Of a stretch of DNA of 64,000 nt, positions 9,196 through 17,509 are shown piece by piece. Each line of letters opens with the position of its first letter. The first letter of the stretch is position 1. The notes beneath the pieces were generated by a model. It did not search any database, was not told the origin of the DNA, and saw only the letters and a program-made list of their open reading frames with translations. The position numbers were made by a program, and so were the translations under genes. The stretch lies in NCBI RefSeq assembly GCF_023015695.1, contig NZ_JALKAS010000001.1, forward strand, positions 1,054,001 to 1,118,000, in the 5' to 3' direction. The stretch is from Jannaschia sp. S6380 (GTDB lineage: Bacteria; Pseudomonadota; Alphaproteobacteria; Rhodobacterales; Rhodobacteraceae).

Positions 9196-10181
9196 CGAAA
9201 ATGTCCTTCGTCGAAGGGGATCATGCGTTCGCCCGCCGTCGTCGCGATGCACAGGCCGTCCGGCACCGGGGCCACGGAGCGCACATCGTGATGGCCCGGA
9301 AGCCGTAATATGGCATGCGGGATGACATGGCGCCCTTCCCGCAGCACCGTGGCCACGCCTTCGGCCGCGACCCGCGACCGACCGGACAGCGCGGTGGCGA
9401 AACCTTCGGCGCCGGCGCAGATACCGTCTTCGATGCCCAGCAGACCGTCCGATCCCGACCAGATGCCGCCGCGCGCACCGTTCGAGAACCACAGGTTCGT
9501 GACGGGCAACTGCTCCGCTCGGCGCAGCGTCAGGATCGTGTCGCCCTCGGCCTCGCGCCTGAGCGCCGTCCAACCGAGCCCGGGATCGGCGACAATGGTC
9601 GCGAAATCTTCGGCCTGGCCTTCGGGATAGGTGCGGACATCCCGGCCATCGACGATCCAGGCATCGGACCGTGCGTTCGGGGTCAGAAACGGGACCTCGG
9701 ACGCGAAGGTCAACACCGCGCGCGGGGGTGGTGCGGATATCCGGCCGCCGCCGGCCAGGTGAAAGATCGGATGGTGGGCGAAAGTCACCGGCGCGGTCAG
9801 GTCCAGAACATGGGTTTGGTACAGCACCGGATGATCGTCGCGGACCGCGATAGTCGCCGTGATGTGCCCACGCGCGAAGGCGCAGGTCGCGCGAACGGCA
9901 GCGGGTCCGGCACGAAGCACGCGCCAGGGCCGGTTCGCCGGTGCCCCGTGCGGCGGTCCACCATCCACGTCGTCACGGCCGAACGGGGCGCAGACGAAGG
10001 TGCCACCCAATCGCCGGTCGACGAGTGGAATGCGCGCGTCGGATTGCACCTCCGGGTCCGCGCGCCATGGTGCGGCCCACAGGACAGGCGCGCCGCCGAT
10101 CCGAAGCTCTGGCAGGTGCCCGGTCGCAACCTCCCACGTCGCGCGGATTCCGCGCGCGGCCAGCGTCCGCGCCATGGTCAT
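9192..10181 (-). CDS. Uncharacterised protein, possibly galactose-mutarotase-like fold
   Basis: 329 residues, beta-rich, no signal peptide and no membrane segments. I do not recognise a specific family. The central part (YQTHVLDLTAPVTFAHHPIFHL followed by a Gly run) is reminiscent of aldose-1-epimerase-like proteins, where a His in a similar N/H-H-x-x-F-x-L context is catalytic, but the resemblance is weak and the rest is too diverged to be sure. Its ATG overlaps the stop of the HpaI-type aldolase by 4 nt and its stop overlaps the YaiI start, so translation is coupled. The pairing with an aldolase suggests a role on a sugar acid or related carbonyl compound; this is inference. Confidence 0.6.
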   Translation of the reverse strand: MTMARTLAARGIRATWEVATGHLPELRIGGAPVLWAAPWRADPEVQSDARIPLVDRRLGGTFVCAPFGRDDVDGGPPHGAPANRPWRVLRAGPAAVRATCAFARGHITATIAVRDDHPVLYQTHVLDLTAPVTFAHHPIFHLAGGGRISAPPPRAVLTFASEVPFLTPNARSDAWIVDGRDVRTYPEGQAEDFATIVADPGLGWTALRREAEGDTILTLRRAEQLPVTNLWFSNGARGGIWSGSDGLLGIEDGICAGAEGFATALSGRSRVAAEGVATVLREGRHVIPHAILRLPGHHDVRSVAPVPDGLCIATTAGERMIPFDEGHFR

Positions 10182-10891
10182 AAAAGCGCGCGCATACCCT
10201 GCGCCAGGACGACGGCGTCCGACCCCATCGCGACCGCGCGGGCGCCCGCGCCGATCCAGCGGTCGGGGTCGGCGGCGAAGATGCCGGGCACGGGGCCCGC
10301 CGCCGCGATCCGGGTGATCGCATCCGTCAGCGCGGCATGCACCGCCGGATCCGCCGCGTCGGTGCCCATGTCGGCGGCCAGGTCGGCCGGTCCGAGGAAC
10401 ACGCAGTCGACGCCCGGCACGGCGCAGATCGCCTCCAGCGCGTCCAGCGCGGCCCGGCTCTCGGCCTGCACCCAGACCGAAACCTCCGCGTTCGCGCGCC
10501 CGGCATAGGCGGCATCGAGCGAATACATCCCCGCCCGCGCGACGAAGGCCCCCATGCCGCGCACGCCCTCGGGCGGATAGCGACAGGCCGCGACCGCGCG
10601 CGCCGCCGCCCCGGCGTCGTCGACCATCGGCACGAGGACGGTGCGCGCGCCGAGATCCAGCGCCTGCTTCAGCAGCCAGTCCTCGTTCGCCGGCACGCGC
10701 AGGATCGCATCAGGCGCCGCGATCAGGCGGCGGCGGATGTCGCCCGGATCCCAGGGCCCGTGCTCGCCATCGATGACGAGCCAGTCGAACCCGGCACGCG
10801 CCGCGATCTCGGCGGCCTCGGGGCCGGGCAGGTTCTGCCACAGGCCCCGCGTCACCGCCCCGGTCGCCAACTTTTCGCGCAAAGCATTCAT
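10178..10891 (-). CDS. HpcH/HpaI family class II aldolase
   Basis: 237 residues. The TIM-barrel class II (metal-dependent) 2-keto-3-deoxy acid aldolase family is shown by TRGLWQNLP, DWLVIDGEHGPWD (catalytic His), LVPMVDDA, the RYPPEGVRG Arg, and VWVQAESRAALD plus DCVFLGPADLAADMG, which hold the metal-binding Glu and Asp. Family members split 4-hydroxy-2-oxoheptanedioate, 2-keto-3-deoxy-rhamnonate or similar acids into pyruvate and an aldehyde. It is the first gene of a 4-nt-overlapping operon and is divergent from a TRAP transporter (gap 118 bp), which could supply its substrate acid. Confidence 0.92.
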   Translation of the reverse strand: MNALREKLATGAVTRGLWQNLPGPEAAEIAARAGFDWLVIDGEHGPWDPGDIRRRLIAAPDAILRVPANEDWLLKQALDLGARTVLVPMVDDAGAAARAVAACRYPPEGVRGMGAFVARAGMYSLDAAYAGRANAEVSVWVQAESRAALDALEAICAVPGVDCVFLGPADLAADMGTDAADPAVHAALTDAITRIAAAGPVPGIFAADPDRWIGAGARAVAMGSDAVVLAQGMRALL

Positions 10892-11009
10892 CGCACGGGC
10901 GTCGCATGACGGGCGCGGTCCTTCAACCCTTGCCCGGTGCGCACCCCTGACCTAGCCTGCGCCGGGAACCGCGCGATTTGAACCGGCGCGGCACACGGGA
11001 GGACCCACT

Positions 11010-12017
11010 ATGAAGTATCTGTCCACGGCGTCGATCGCCGCCTTGACCCTCGCCTTCGCATCCGAAGCCGTCGCGGTCGAATGGAACGTCTCGGTCTGGG
11101 GCAAACGTCGCGCCTTCACCGAACATATCGAGCGCATGGCCGAGATCGTGGCCGAGGAATCCGGCGGCGACTTCACCATGAACGTGAGTTATGGCGGCCT
11201 GTCCAACAACCGCGAGAACCTGGACGGCATCAGCATCGGCGCCTTCGAGATGGCGCAGTTCTGCGCGGGCTATCACCGCGACAAGAACCGCGCGATCACC
11301 GTGCTGGAGCTGCCCTTCCTGGGCGTCCAGAACCTGGAGCAGGAAGTCGCAGTCGCCCGCGCCGTCTACGACCACCCCGCCGTGCAGGACGAGATGGCGC
11401 AGTGGAACGCCCGCATCCTGATGACCAGCCCCATGCCGCAATACAACATCGTCGGCACCGGCGAGCCGCGCACCACCGTGGACAGCTTCGACGGCATGCG
11501 CGTGCGCGCCACCGGCGGCATCGGCGAGATCATGGAGAGCGTGGGCGCGGTGCCGACGTCGGTCACGGCGACGGAGGCCTACAACGCGATGGAATCGGGC
11601 GTGGTCGACGCGGTCGCCTTCGCCCAGCATGCGCATCTGTCCTTCGGCACGATCGACATCGCCGACTGGTGGACCGAGAACCTGAACCCCGGCACCGTGA
11701 ACTGCCCCGTCGTGGTCAACACCGATGCCTACGAGGCGCTGTCGGACGAGCACAAGGCCATCCTGGCGAGTGCCGCCGAGCGGGCGATCGAGCACTATCT
11801 CGAGAACTACGCCGTGCTTCTGGAGGGATGGGAGGCGACACTGGCCGAGAAGGGCGTCGAGAAGGTCACCGTGGACGAGGCCGAGATCGCGCGCCTGCGC
11901 GAAGGCGCCCAGCCCATCCACGAGGCTTGGATCGAGGATGCGACGGCCAACGGCCTGCCCGGCCAGGAACTCTACGACCTGACCATTCAGGCCGTCGAGG
12001 CGAACGCGCCGAGCTGA
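11010..12017 (+). CDS. dctP: TRAP transporter solute-binding protein (DctP family)
   Basis: 335 residues with a signal peptide (about 1-22, cleavage after VAVE/AVA region). Periplasmic extracytoplasmic receptor: residues VEWNVSVWGKRRAFTEHIERMAE open the first lobe, and the diagnostic DctP segment GMRVRATGGIGEIMESVGAVPTSVTATEAYNAMESGVVDA holds the Arg that binds the substrate carboxylate. It feeds the dctQM genes that follow. An SD-like GGGAGGA precedes the ATG. The substrate is probably an organic acid; the divergent aldolase gene is the only contextual clue. Confidence 0.95.
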   Translation: MKYLSTASIAALTLAFASEAVAVEWNVSVWGKRRAFTEHIERMAEIVAEESGGDFTMNVSYGGLSNNRENLDGISIGAFEMAQFCAGYHRDKNRAITVLELPFLGVQNLEQEVAVARAVYDHPAVQDEMAQWNARILMTSPMPQYNIVGTGEPRTTVDSFDGMRVRATGGIGEIMESVGAVPTSVTATEAYNAMESGVVDAVAFAQHAHLSFGTIDIADWWTENLNPGTVNCPVVVNTDAYEALSDEHKAILASAAERAIEHYLENYAVLLEGWEATLAEKGVEKVTVDEAEIARLREGAQPIHEAWIEDATANGLPGQELYDLTIQAVEANAPS

Positions 12018-12030
12018 CCGCCCCCGGCAG

Positions 12031-12100
12031 GACCCGTACGCGACGGGTCAGGCCATAGATCCTGCGCGTCCCCGATAGCCCGGGGGCGCGCGCCCCACCC
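12031..12100 (+). promoter_or_regulatory. Stem-loops between dctP and dctQ
   Basis: A perfect 7-bp stem with 5-nt loop (GACCCGT ... ACGGGTC, 12031-12049) begins 13 bp after the dctP stop. A second GC-only self-complementary block (GGGGCGCGCGCCCC region, about 12085-12098) lies before dctQ. Neither has a T run, so they are more likely RNA-stabilising or partial-attenuation structures that leave more dctP than dctQM message. This is the usual stoichiometry of binding-protein operons; the assignment is inference. Confidence 0.5.
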
Positions 12101-12112
12101 GCGCGAGGTTCC

Positions 12113-12742
12113 ATGGCCACATCCTCCAACGTCCTGACGGACGACACGCGCCTGTCGCGCGGCGATCGGGCCCTGCTGCGCGTCGAGGCGGCGCTGAACC
12201 TCGCCTCTGGCGTCACGATCTTCGCGCTGGTGCTGCTGGCCATCGCCAACGTGCTGCTGCGCAAGCTTCTGAACATGCCGATCCCGGGCTATATCGACTG
12301 GACCGAGCAGTTCATGGCCGTCTTCGCCTTTCTCGGCCTGGCCTATGTGCAGCGCGAGGGCGGGCATATCCGGATGGACCTGATCGTCGGCCGGCTGCGG
12401 CGCCGGATGCTGTGGCTGTTCGAGTTCCTGTCGGTCGTGTTCATGCTTCTGGTCACGACCGCGCTCATCTACGGCACCTGGTTCCATTTCCTGCGCTCCT
12501 TCGACTGGAATGCGCCGAACTGGTCCACCGACAGTTCGATCGACATCGCGCTGCCGCTCTGGCCGGCCAAGATGGCGGTGCCAGTCGCGCTGGTGATCCT
12601 ATGGCTGCGGCTGGCGCTGCAGATCTGGGCCTATGGGCGGGGACTCCGCACCGGGGCCGAGCGGATCGTGGCCGTGCCCCTGCCGCAGGACCCCGCCGAA
12701 CTCGCCAGCCAGGAGGCGGCCTCGGTCGCCGGGGCCGACTGA
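12113..12742 (+). CDS. dctQ: TRAP transporter small permease (DctQ family)
   Basis: 209 residues with four predicted membrane helices (about 33-55, 66-86, 105-127, 150-172) and the DctQ features FAFLGLAYVQREGGHIRMDLIV. Partner of the large permease and binding protein on either side. The ATG follows GAGGTTCC, a modest SD. Its stop codon is directly adjacent to the dctM start, so translation of the two permease subunits is coupled. Confidence 0.94.
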   Translation: MATSSNVLTDDTRLSRGDRALLRVEAALNLASGVTIFALVLLAIANVLLRKLLNMPIPGYIDWTEQFMAVFAFLGLAYVQREGGHIRMDLIVGRLRRRMLWLFEFLSVVFMLLVTTALIYGTWFHFLRSFDWNAPNWSTDSSIDIALPLWPAKMAVPVALVILWLRLALQIWAYGRGLRTGAERIVAVPLPQDPAELASQEAASVAGAD

Positions 12743-14161
12743 ATGGACCGGTTCGTGGACATGAAGGCGCTGTTGGTGGATGTCTCCATCTTCGAGCTGT
12801 CGCTGTGGCTGTCGGGCCTGCTGCTGGTGCTGGTCCTGATCGGCGTGCGCGTGGCCTTTGCCGCGGCCTTCATCGGCTTCATCGGCCTGTGTGCCTTCTT
12901 CATGCAGAAACAGGGCTTCGACCGGGGGCTGGTGACGGCGGCCAAGCTGACCGGGCAGATCCCCCATTCCAAGGCGACGTCCTATGCGCTGTCGCTGATC
13001 CCGACCTTCATCCTGATCGGCTACCTGGCCTATTACGCCGGGCTGACCCGCTACCTGTTCGAGGCCGCGAAACGCTGGATCGGCTGGACGCCGGGCGGCC
13101 TGGGCGTGGCCACCGTCTTCGCGACCGCGGGGTTCGCGGCCGTCTCGGGCGCGTCGGTCGCGACCTCGGCAGTCTTCGCCCGCATCGCCATCCCCGAAAT
13201 GCTGCGCGAGGGCTACGACAAGCGTTTCGCGGCCGGCGTGGTCGCGGCGGGCGGCACGCTGGCCAGTCTGATCCCGCCCTCGGCGATCCTGGTCATCTAC
13301 GCCATCATCGTCGAGCAATCGGTCGGCAAGCTGCTGCTGGCGGGGTTCCTGCCGGGCCTCGTCTCGGCCCTGATCTATGCCGGGCTGGTGATCGGCCTGG
13401 CGCGGCTGCGCCCGTCCCTCGGACCGGCGGTGGGCGGTTTCACCTGGGGTCAGCGGTTCGCCGCCCTGCCCGGCGCGCTGCCGATCCTGCTGGTGGTCTT
13501 CATCATCGTCTATTCGATCTATTTCGGCTGGGCCACGCCGACCGAGGCCGGCGCGCTGGGCGCGGGTGTGGTGCTGGCGATGGCCGTCTGGCAGGGCATG
13601 CGCTGGCGGCAGTTGCACGGCGCGCTGATGGAGGCGGCGAAGCTGACGGTGATGATCTTCGCGATGATCTGGGGCGTGCTGATCTATGTCCGCTTCCTGG
13701 GCTTCGCCAAGCTGCCCGAGGCATTCGCGGACTTCATCACCGGGCTGGACATGGGGCCGTACCAGATCCTGTTGATGATCCTTATGGCCTATGTCGTGCT
13801 GGGCATGTTCATGGATGCGATCGGCATGCTGATCCTGACGCTGCCGATCACCTTTCCCGCCGTCATGGCCCTGAACGGAGCGGTGGGCGACGCCCCCGGC
13901 GCGCTGGGCATGACGAACGAGGAGGCAGCGATCTGGTTCGGCATCATAGTCGTCAAGATGGCGGAGCTGTGTCTGATCACGCCGCCCATCGGCCTGAACT
14001 GCTTCGTCGTGGCCGGGGTGGCGCAGGATGCGAAGATGGACATCTCGGTCGAGGACGTCTTCCGCGGCGCATCGCCCTTCTTCGTCGCCGATGTCGCCAC
14101 GGTCGCCGTCCTGATTGCGTTCCCGGGGATCGTCCTGTGGCTGCCGGGGCTGATGGGATAG
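12743..14161 (+). CDS. dctM: TRAP transporter large permease (DctM family)
   Basis: 472 residues with about 12-13 hydrophobic helices. DctM landmarks are GATVFATAGFAAVSGASVATSAVFARI-like region (here short of motif limits: VSGASVATSA), AGGTLASLIPPSAILVIYAIIVEQSVGKL, GWATPTEAGALGAG and LITPPIGLNCFVV. It is the secondary sodium-coupled channel subunit of the TRAP system. The ATG sits immediately after the dctQ stop; ATG 12761 is an alternative start that would drop six residues. The operon ends here; a GC-rich hairpin about 120 bp later has no T tract. Confidence 0.95.
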   Translation: MDRFVDMKALLVDVSIFELSLWLSGLLLVLVLIGVRVAFAAAFIGFIGLCAFFMQKQGFDRGLVTAAKLTGQIPHSKATSYALSLIPTFILIGYLAYYAGLTRYLFEAAKRWIGWTPGGLGVATVFATAGFAAVSGASVATSAVFARIAIPEMLREGYDKRFAAGVVAAGGTLASLIPPSAILVIYAIIVEQSVGKLLLAGFLPGLVSALIYAGLVIGLARLRPSLGPAVGGFTWGQRFAALPGALPILLVVFIIVYSIYFGWATPTEAGALGAGVVLAMAVWQGMRWRQLHGALMEAAKLTVMIFAMIWGVLIYVRFLGFAKLPEAFADFITGLDMGPYQILLMILMAYVVLGMFMDAIGMLILTLPITFPAVMALNGAVGDAPGALGMTNEEAAIWFGIIVVKMAELCLITPPIGLNCFVVAGVAQDAKMDISVEDVFRGASPFFVADVATVAVLIAFPGIVLWLPGLMG

Positions 14162-14520
14162 ATGCCGACGGTCCGTGCCCGGGCCAGCCGACAAGGGTCC
14201 GTGCGACCCATCGCATAAGCCAGTTCCCGCAGGTCGTGGCGCCCCGCTCGGCGGTCCCTCGCGCAGGTCCGATACGACTCGGAGGCAGGCCTCTCAGGCG
14301 GGGGCCTGCCGGTTGGGGGCATGGTCGGCGGAGCGTTCCCGCCAGTCCGGCCCGCGCCCGTTTGGCCGCGCGGATCGGTGCCGAAAGGCGATGGCCGAAG
14401 GGGCGGTGGCGCGCGCGAAAGCGCCCGGTCGCGACCCGCCCCTCACACCGGACAGCTCGGCATGGCCAACTCTCCCCGACGCGGAAATCGCGTCGAACCC
14501 AACCAACAGGGAGAAGACAG
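14162..14520. other. Non-coding interval with one hairpin
   Basis: About 360 bp between dctM and the first EF-hand gene. I see no convincing gene. An 8-bp perfect stem (GGCAGGCC at 14284-14291, GGCCTGCC at 14303-14310) may be part of a terminator for the TRAP operon, though no T run follows. The last bases contain the SD AGGGAGAAG for the EF-hand gene. Confidence 0.5.
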
Positions 14521-14742
14521 ATGAACAAGCTTACCACGGTCACGGCCGCGCTTCTGCTGATGGGCGCCCCCGCCTTCGCGCAGGATGCGGACGGGGATGG
14601 CAACGTCTCGCTCGAGGAACTGCAGGCGGCCTATCCCGAGGTCACAGCCGACGCGTTCGCCAGCATGGACACCGACGCCGACGGCGTACTGAGTGCCGAT
14701 GAGCTACAGGCGGCGATTGACGCGGGCATGCTCGAGACCTGA
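14521..14742 (+). CDS. Small exported EF-hand protein
   Basis: 73 residues: signal peptide (about 1-20, APAFA cleavage) followed by two EF-hand calcium loops, DADGDGNVSLEE and DTDADGVLSADE, each with Asp/Asn at positions 1, 3 and 5 and Glu at 12. SD AGGGAGAAG lies 8 nt before the ATG. It is the shortest of four related EF-hand genes clustered between 14.5 and 18.6 kb, the others being on the opposite strand. It should be a periplasmic or secreted calcium-binding protein; its role is unknown. Confidence 0.88.
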   Translation: MNKLTTVTAALLLMGAPAFAQDADGDGNVSLEELQAAYPEVTADAFASMDTDADGVLSADELQAAIDAGMLET

Positions 14743-14903
14743 CGCACATCCCCTGCCGGTCCGCGTCCTCTCCGCGGGCCGGCCCCTCCCCGGCGTGGCA
14801 CCCCGCGTCGGGGATCTCCTGTCCGCCCTGACAACCCACGCGGGGATACCGACGTAATAAGTGCAAAAATTCGTTGTCTTACGCGAAATATTCTCCGCCC
14901 CTG

Positions 14904-14931
14904 TTGACGCCCCTGCGACGGTCGCTAAAAG
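14904..14931 (+). promoter_or_regulatory. Candidate promoter for the ilv leader
   Basis: TTGACG at 14904-14909 is followed after 16 nt by TAAAAG at 14926-14931. It would start transcription near 14938, about 18 nt before the leader peptide, as expected for an attenuated biosynthetic operon. Match to the -10 consensus is only partial. Confidence 0.45.
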
Positions 14932-14955
14932 TCGAACCCGTAACGGAGCCAACAG

Positions 14956-15006
14956 ATGACCACGCTTCTCGTAATTCTTGGATCAGGGTGCATGGGTCGC
15001 ACATAG
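14956..15006 (+). CDS. ilv operon leader peptide
   Basis: A 16-codon frame, MTTLLVILGSGCMGRT, opened by ATG with SD GGAG 7 nt upstream. Codons 4-8 are Leu-Leu-Val-Ile-Leu, precisely the three amino acids whose synthesis the downstream ilvB enzyme starts. It is followed by mutually exclusive RNA structures and a terminator, the architecture of translation-mediated attenuation. Stalling at the LLVIL block when branched-chain aminoacyl-tRNAs run low should favour read-through into ilvB. Confidence 0.85.
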   Translation: MTTLLVILGSGCMGRT

Positions 15007-15034
15007 CGGCATCCATAACTGGAACCATGCGCCC
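14986..15034 (+). promoter_or_regulatory. ilvB antiterminator stem
   Basis: GGGTGCATGG (14986-14995), within the last leader codons, pairs with CCATGCGCCC (15025-15034) over 10 positions with one G-U pair. The second arm overlaps the first three bases of the terminator's 5' arm, so the two structures compete. The first arm lies just downstream of the Leu-Leu-Val-Ile-Leu codons and would be left free by a ribosome stalled there. Confidence 0.75.
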
Positions 15035-15061
15035 CCGGAGCTGACCCCTCCGGGGGTTTTT
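15032..15061 (+). terminator. Attenuator terminator upstream of ilvB
   Basis: Perfect 9-bp stem CCCCCGGAG / CTCCGGGGG (15032-15040 and 15048-15056) with a 7-nt loop and five T residues. It lies between the leader peptide and ilvB, 28 bp before the ilvB start, and so can only work as a regulated attenuator of ilvB. Confidence 0.88.
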
Positions 15062-15089
15062 CGTGAAAGCGCCTGAGGGGAACAGGACG

Positions 15090-16859
15090 ATGAACAAACA
15101 GATGTCGGGCAAGCAGATGACGGGCGCGCAGATGGTCGTGCGCGCGCTCAAGGATCAGGGGGTCGACGCGGTCTTCGGGTATCCGGGCGGGGCCGTCCTG
15201 CCGATCTATGACGAGATCTTTCAGCAGAACGAGATCCGGCATTTCCTCGTCCGCCATGAACAGGCCGCCGTGCACGCCGCCGAAGGCTATGCCCGCTCGA
15301 CCGGCAAGATCGGCGTCGCGCTGGTCACTTCGGGCCCCGGGGCGACGAATGCCGTCACCGGCCTGACGGACGCACTGATGGATTCGATCCCGATCCTCGT
15401 TATCTCGGGCCAGGTTCCGACCTTCATGATCGGCTCGGACGCGTTCCAAGAGGCGGACACGGTCGGCATCACGCGCCCCTGCACCAAGCATAACTGGCTT
15501 GTGAAGGAGACCGACACCCTGGCCCCCGCCCTGCACGAGGCGTTCCACGTCGCCACCAGCGGGCGGCCCGGACCCGTGCTGGTCGACATCCCCAAGGACA
15601 TCCAGTTCGCCAACGGCACCTATGTCGGCCCCAAGCAGATCGAGACGTCGCATTACCGCCCCCGGCTCAAAGGCGATCCGGACGAGATCGAGCGGATGGT
15701 CGAACTGATCGAGACGGCGGAACGCCCGGTCTTCTATACCGGCGGCGGCGTCATCAATTCGGGCCCCGCGGCCAGCCAGCTGTTGCGCGAACTGGTGCAG
15801 GGCACCGGCTTTCCGATCACCTCGACCCTGATGGGGCTGGGCGCCTATCCCGCCTCGGGCGAGGCGTGGCTGGGCATGCTCGGGATGCATGGGCTCTATC
15901 AGGCGAACATGGCGATGCATGGCTGCGACCTGATGATCAACATCGGCGCGCGCTTCGACGACCGGATCACCGGCCGGCTGGATGCATTCTCGCCGCACTC
16001 CCGCAAGGTCCATGTCGATATCGACCCCTCCTCCATTAACAAGGTGGTCAAGGCCGATGTCCCGATCCTGGGGGATGTGGGCCACGTGCTGGAGGACGCA
16101 CTCAACCTGTGGAAGTCGCGCGGACGCAAGACGAACACGGCCGCCTTGCAGAAATGGTGGGCCCAGATCGAGCAGTGGCGCGCAGTCGATTGCCTGGCCT
16201 TCGAACAGACCGGCCCGACCATCCGCCCGCAGCACGCCGTCGCGCGGCTGGAGGCGCTGACCAAGGACCGCGATCGCTACATCACGACCGAGGTCGGCCA
16301 GCACCAGATGTGGGCCGCACAATACATGGGGTTCGAGGCGCCGAACCGCTGGATGACGTCCGGCGGCCTGGGCACCATGGGCTACGGCCAGCCGGCGGCG
16401 ATGGGTGTGCAGGTGGCGCATCCCGACAGCCTTGTCATCAACGTCGCCGGCGAGGCGTCTTGGCTGATGAACATGCAGGAAATGGGCACGATGGTGCAGT
16501 ACGGGCTGCCGGTGAAGCAGTTCATCCTGAACAACGAACGCCTGGGCATGGTCCGTCAGTGGCAGGAACTGCTCCATGGCGAGCGTTATTCCCAAAGCTG
16601 GTCCGAGGCCCTGCCCGATTTCGTCAAGCTGGCCGAGGCGTTCGGCGCCAAGGGCATCCAGTGCTCGGACCCCGCCGACCTGGACGATGCGATCATGGAG
16701 ATGATCGACCATGACGGGCCCGTCCTGTTCGACTGCCTGGTCGAGAAGCACGAAAACTGCTTCCCGATGATCCCGTCCGGCAAGGCCCATAACGAGATGC
16801 TGATGGCCAACGCCGCGACGCAGGGGCAGATCACCGCCACGGGCGCGGTTCTGGTCTGA
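15090..16859 (+). CDS. ilvB: Acetolactate synthase large subunit
   Basis: 589 residues, ThDP- and FAD-dependent enzyme. It condenses pyruvate to acetolactate or with 2-ketobutyrate to acetohydroxybutyrate, the first common step of valine, leucine and isoleucine synthesis. Landmarks are VFGYPGGAVLPIYD, the catalytic Glu in RHEQAAVHAAEGYAR, SGPGATNAVTG, and a C-terminal ThDP-binding segment in which GDG is replaced by VAGEASWLMNMQEMGT. The replacement of the usual G-D-G by G-E-A is notable. ATG 15090 is chosen over GTG 15063, which would overlap the attenuator T tract. Expression is controlled by the leader/attenuator upstream; a strong hairpin follows the stop. Confidence 0.97.
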   Translation: MNKQMSGKQMTGAQMVVRALKDQGVDAVFGYPGGAVLPIYDEIFQQNEIRHFLVRHEQAAVHAAEGYARSTGKIGVALVTSGPGATNAVTGLTDALMDSIPILVISGQVPTFMIGSDAFQEADTVGITRPCTKHNWLVKETDTLAPALHEAFHVATSGRPGPVLVDIPKDIQFANGTYVGPKQIETSHYRPRLKGDPDEIERMVELIETAERPVFYTGGGVINSGPAASQLLRELVQGTGFPITSTLMGLGAYPASGEAWLGMLGMHGLYQANMAMHGCDLMINIGARFDDRITGRLDAFSPHSRKVHVDIDPSSINKVVKADVPILGDVGHVLEDALNLWKSRGRKTNTAALQKWWAQIEQWRAVDCLAFEQTGPTIRPQHAVARLEALTKDRDRYITTEVGQHQMWAAQYMGFEAPNRWMTSGGLGTMGYGQPAAMGVQVAHPDSLVINVAGEASWLMNMQEMGTMVQYGLPVKQFILNNERLGMVRQWQELLHGERYSQSWSEALPDFVKLAEAFGAKGIQCSDPADLDDAIMEMIDHDGPVLFDCLVEKHENCFPMIPSGKAHNEMLMANAATQGQITATGAVLV

Positions 16860-16867
16860 GCCAAGGG

Positions 16868-16900
16868 ACGGGGCGCGCGCGGACGCGGCGCCCCGTTTCG
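16868..16900 (+). terminator. Terminator after ilvB
   Basis: Perfect 9-bp stem ACGGGGCGC (16868-16876) / GCGCCCCGT (16888-16896) followed by TTTCGT, starting 9 bp after the ilvB stop. It implies that ilvB is transcribed separately from ilvN. Confidence 0.7.
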
Positions 16901-16917
16901 TCTGGGTGGCTGCGGCG

Positions 16918-17295
16918 TCAGCGCGCCAGCATGCCGTCCTCGGCCATGTCGGCCTCGATCGCGGCGGTCTCGGCCGCCTCGATGGCACCGGACCCGTCCA
17001 CGTCGTAGCGGTTGAACAGCAGGGCATTGTACTCCGCCTCGTCGACGCCGCCATCGCCGTTCAGGTCCATGTTGGCGTATTCCCCCACCGTGCCGAGGCC
17101 CGAGTCCCACTCCGCCGCGTCCAGCTGTCCGCTCTGGTCAAGATCGAAGGTGGCATAGGTGCCTTCGGCCGAGAAGCCGGTCACGAACTCCTCGGGCGTA
17201 AGGATCGTGTCGCCATCCACGTCCCAGGCCGTCTGGGCCAGGGCGGGCATGGCAAGGGCGGCGGCGATGGTGGTCAGGGTCATCATGCGTTTCAT
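16918..17295 (-). CDS. Exported EF-hand protein
   Basis: 125 residues: signal peptide (MKRMM... to PALAQ, about 1-21), then four EF-hand loops in series, beginning with DVDGDTILTPEE, DLDQSGQLDAAE, DLNGDGGVDEAE and DVDGSGAIEAAE. The loops have Asp/Asn at the coordinating positions and Glu at the end. The ATG at 17295 is preceded by GAGAGAAC. It is antiparallel to ilvB and ilvN, in a run of three EF-hand genes on this strand. The acidic mature protein should be periplasmic or secreted and bind calcium; no partner is evident. Confidence 0.9.
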   Translation of the reverse strand: MKRMMTLTTIAAALAMPALAQTAWDVDGDTILTPEEFVTGFSAEGTYATFDLDQSGQLDAAEWDSGLGTVGEYANMDLNGDGGVDEAEYNALLFNRYDVDGSGAIEAAETAAIEADMAEDGMLAR

Positions 17296-17509
17296 GCGTT
17301 CTCTCCTGTCGGGCCGGGACGTGATGCCCCGGCTGCACCGCAGATGTGCCCCCCGCCCGCCCGTCCCGCCACGGGTCGGGCCACCCGTCCACGGATCGGC
17401 CCCTTGCCTGCCGATGCCTCGGCGGCGAGGCGCGCGGAATGCGTCGTCTTTCCGCCGACCCCGCGCCGATCGGCACTGGCCCGCCCATTCCGACGGTTGG
17501 CCGCGCATG

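Noticed and set aside
12412..14742. Long plus-strand frame spanning dctQ to the EF-hand gene
   Set aside because: It is an out-of-frame reading of dctM joined by chance to the real EF-hand gene in its last 74 codons; there is no supporting start and the transporter frames are clear.
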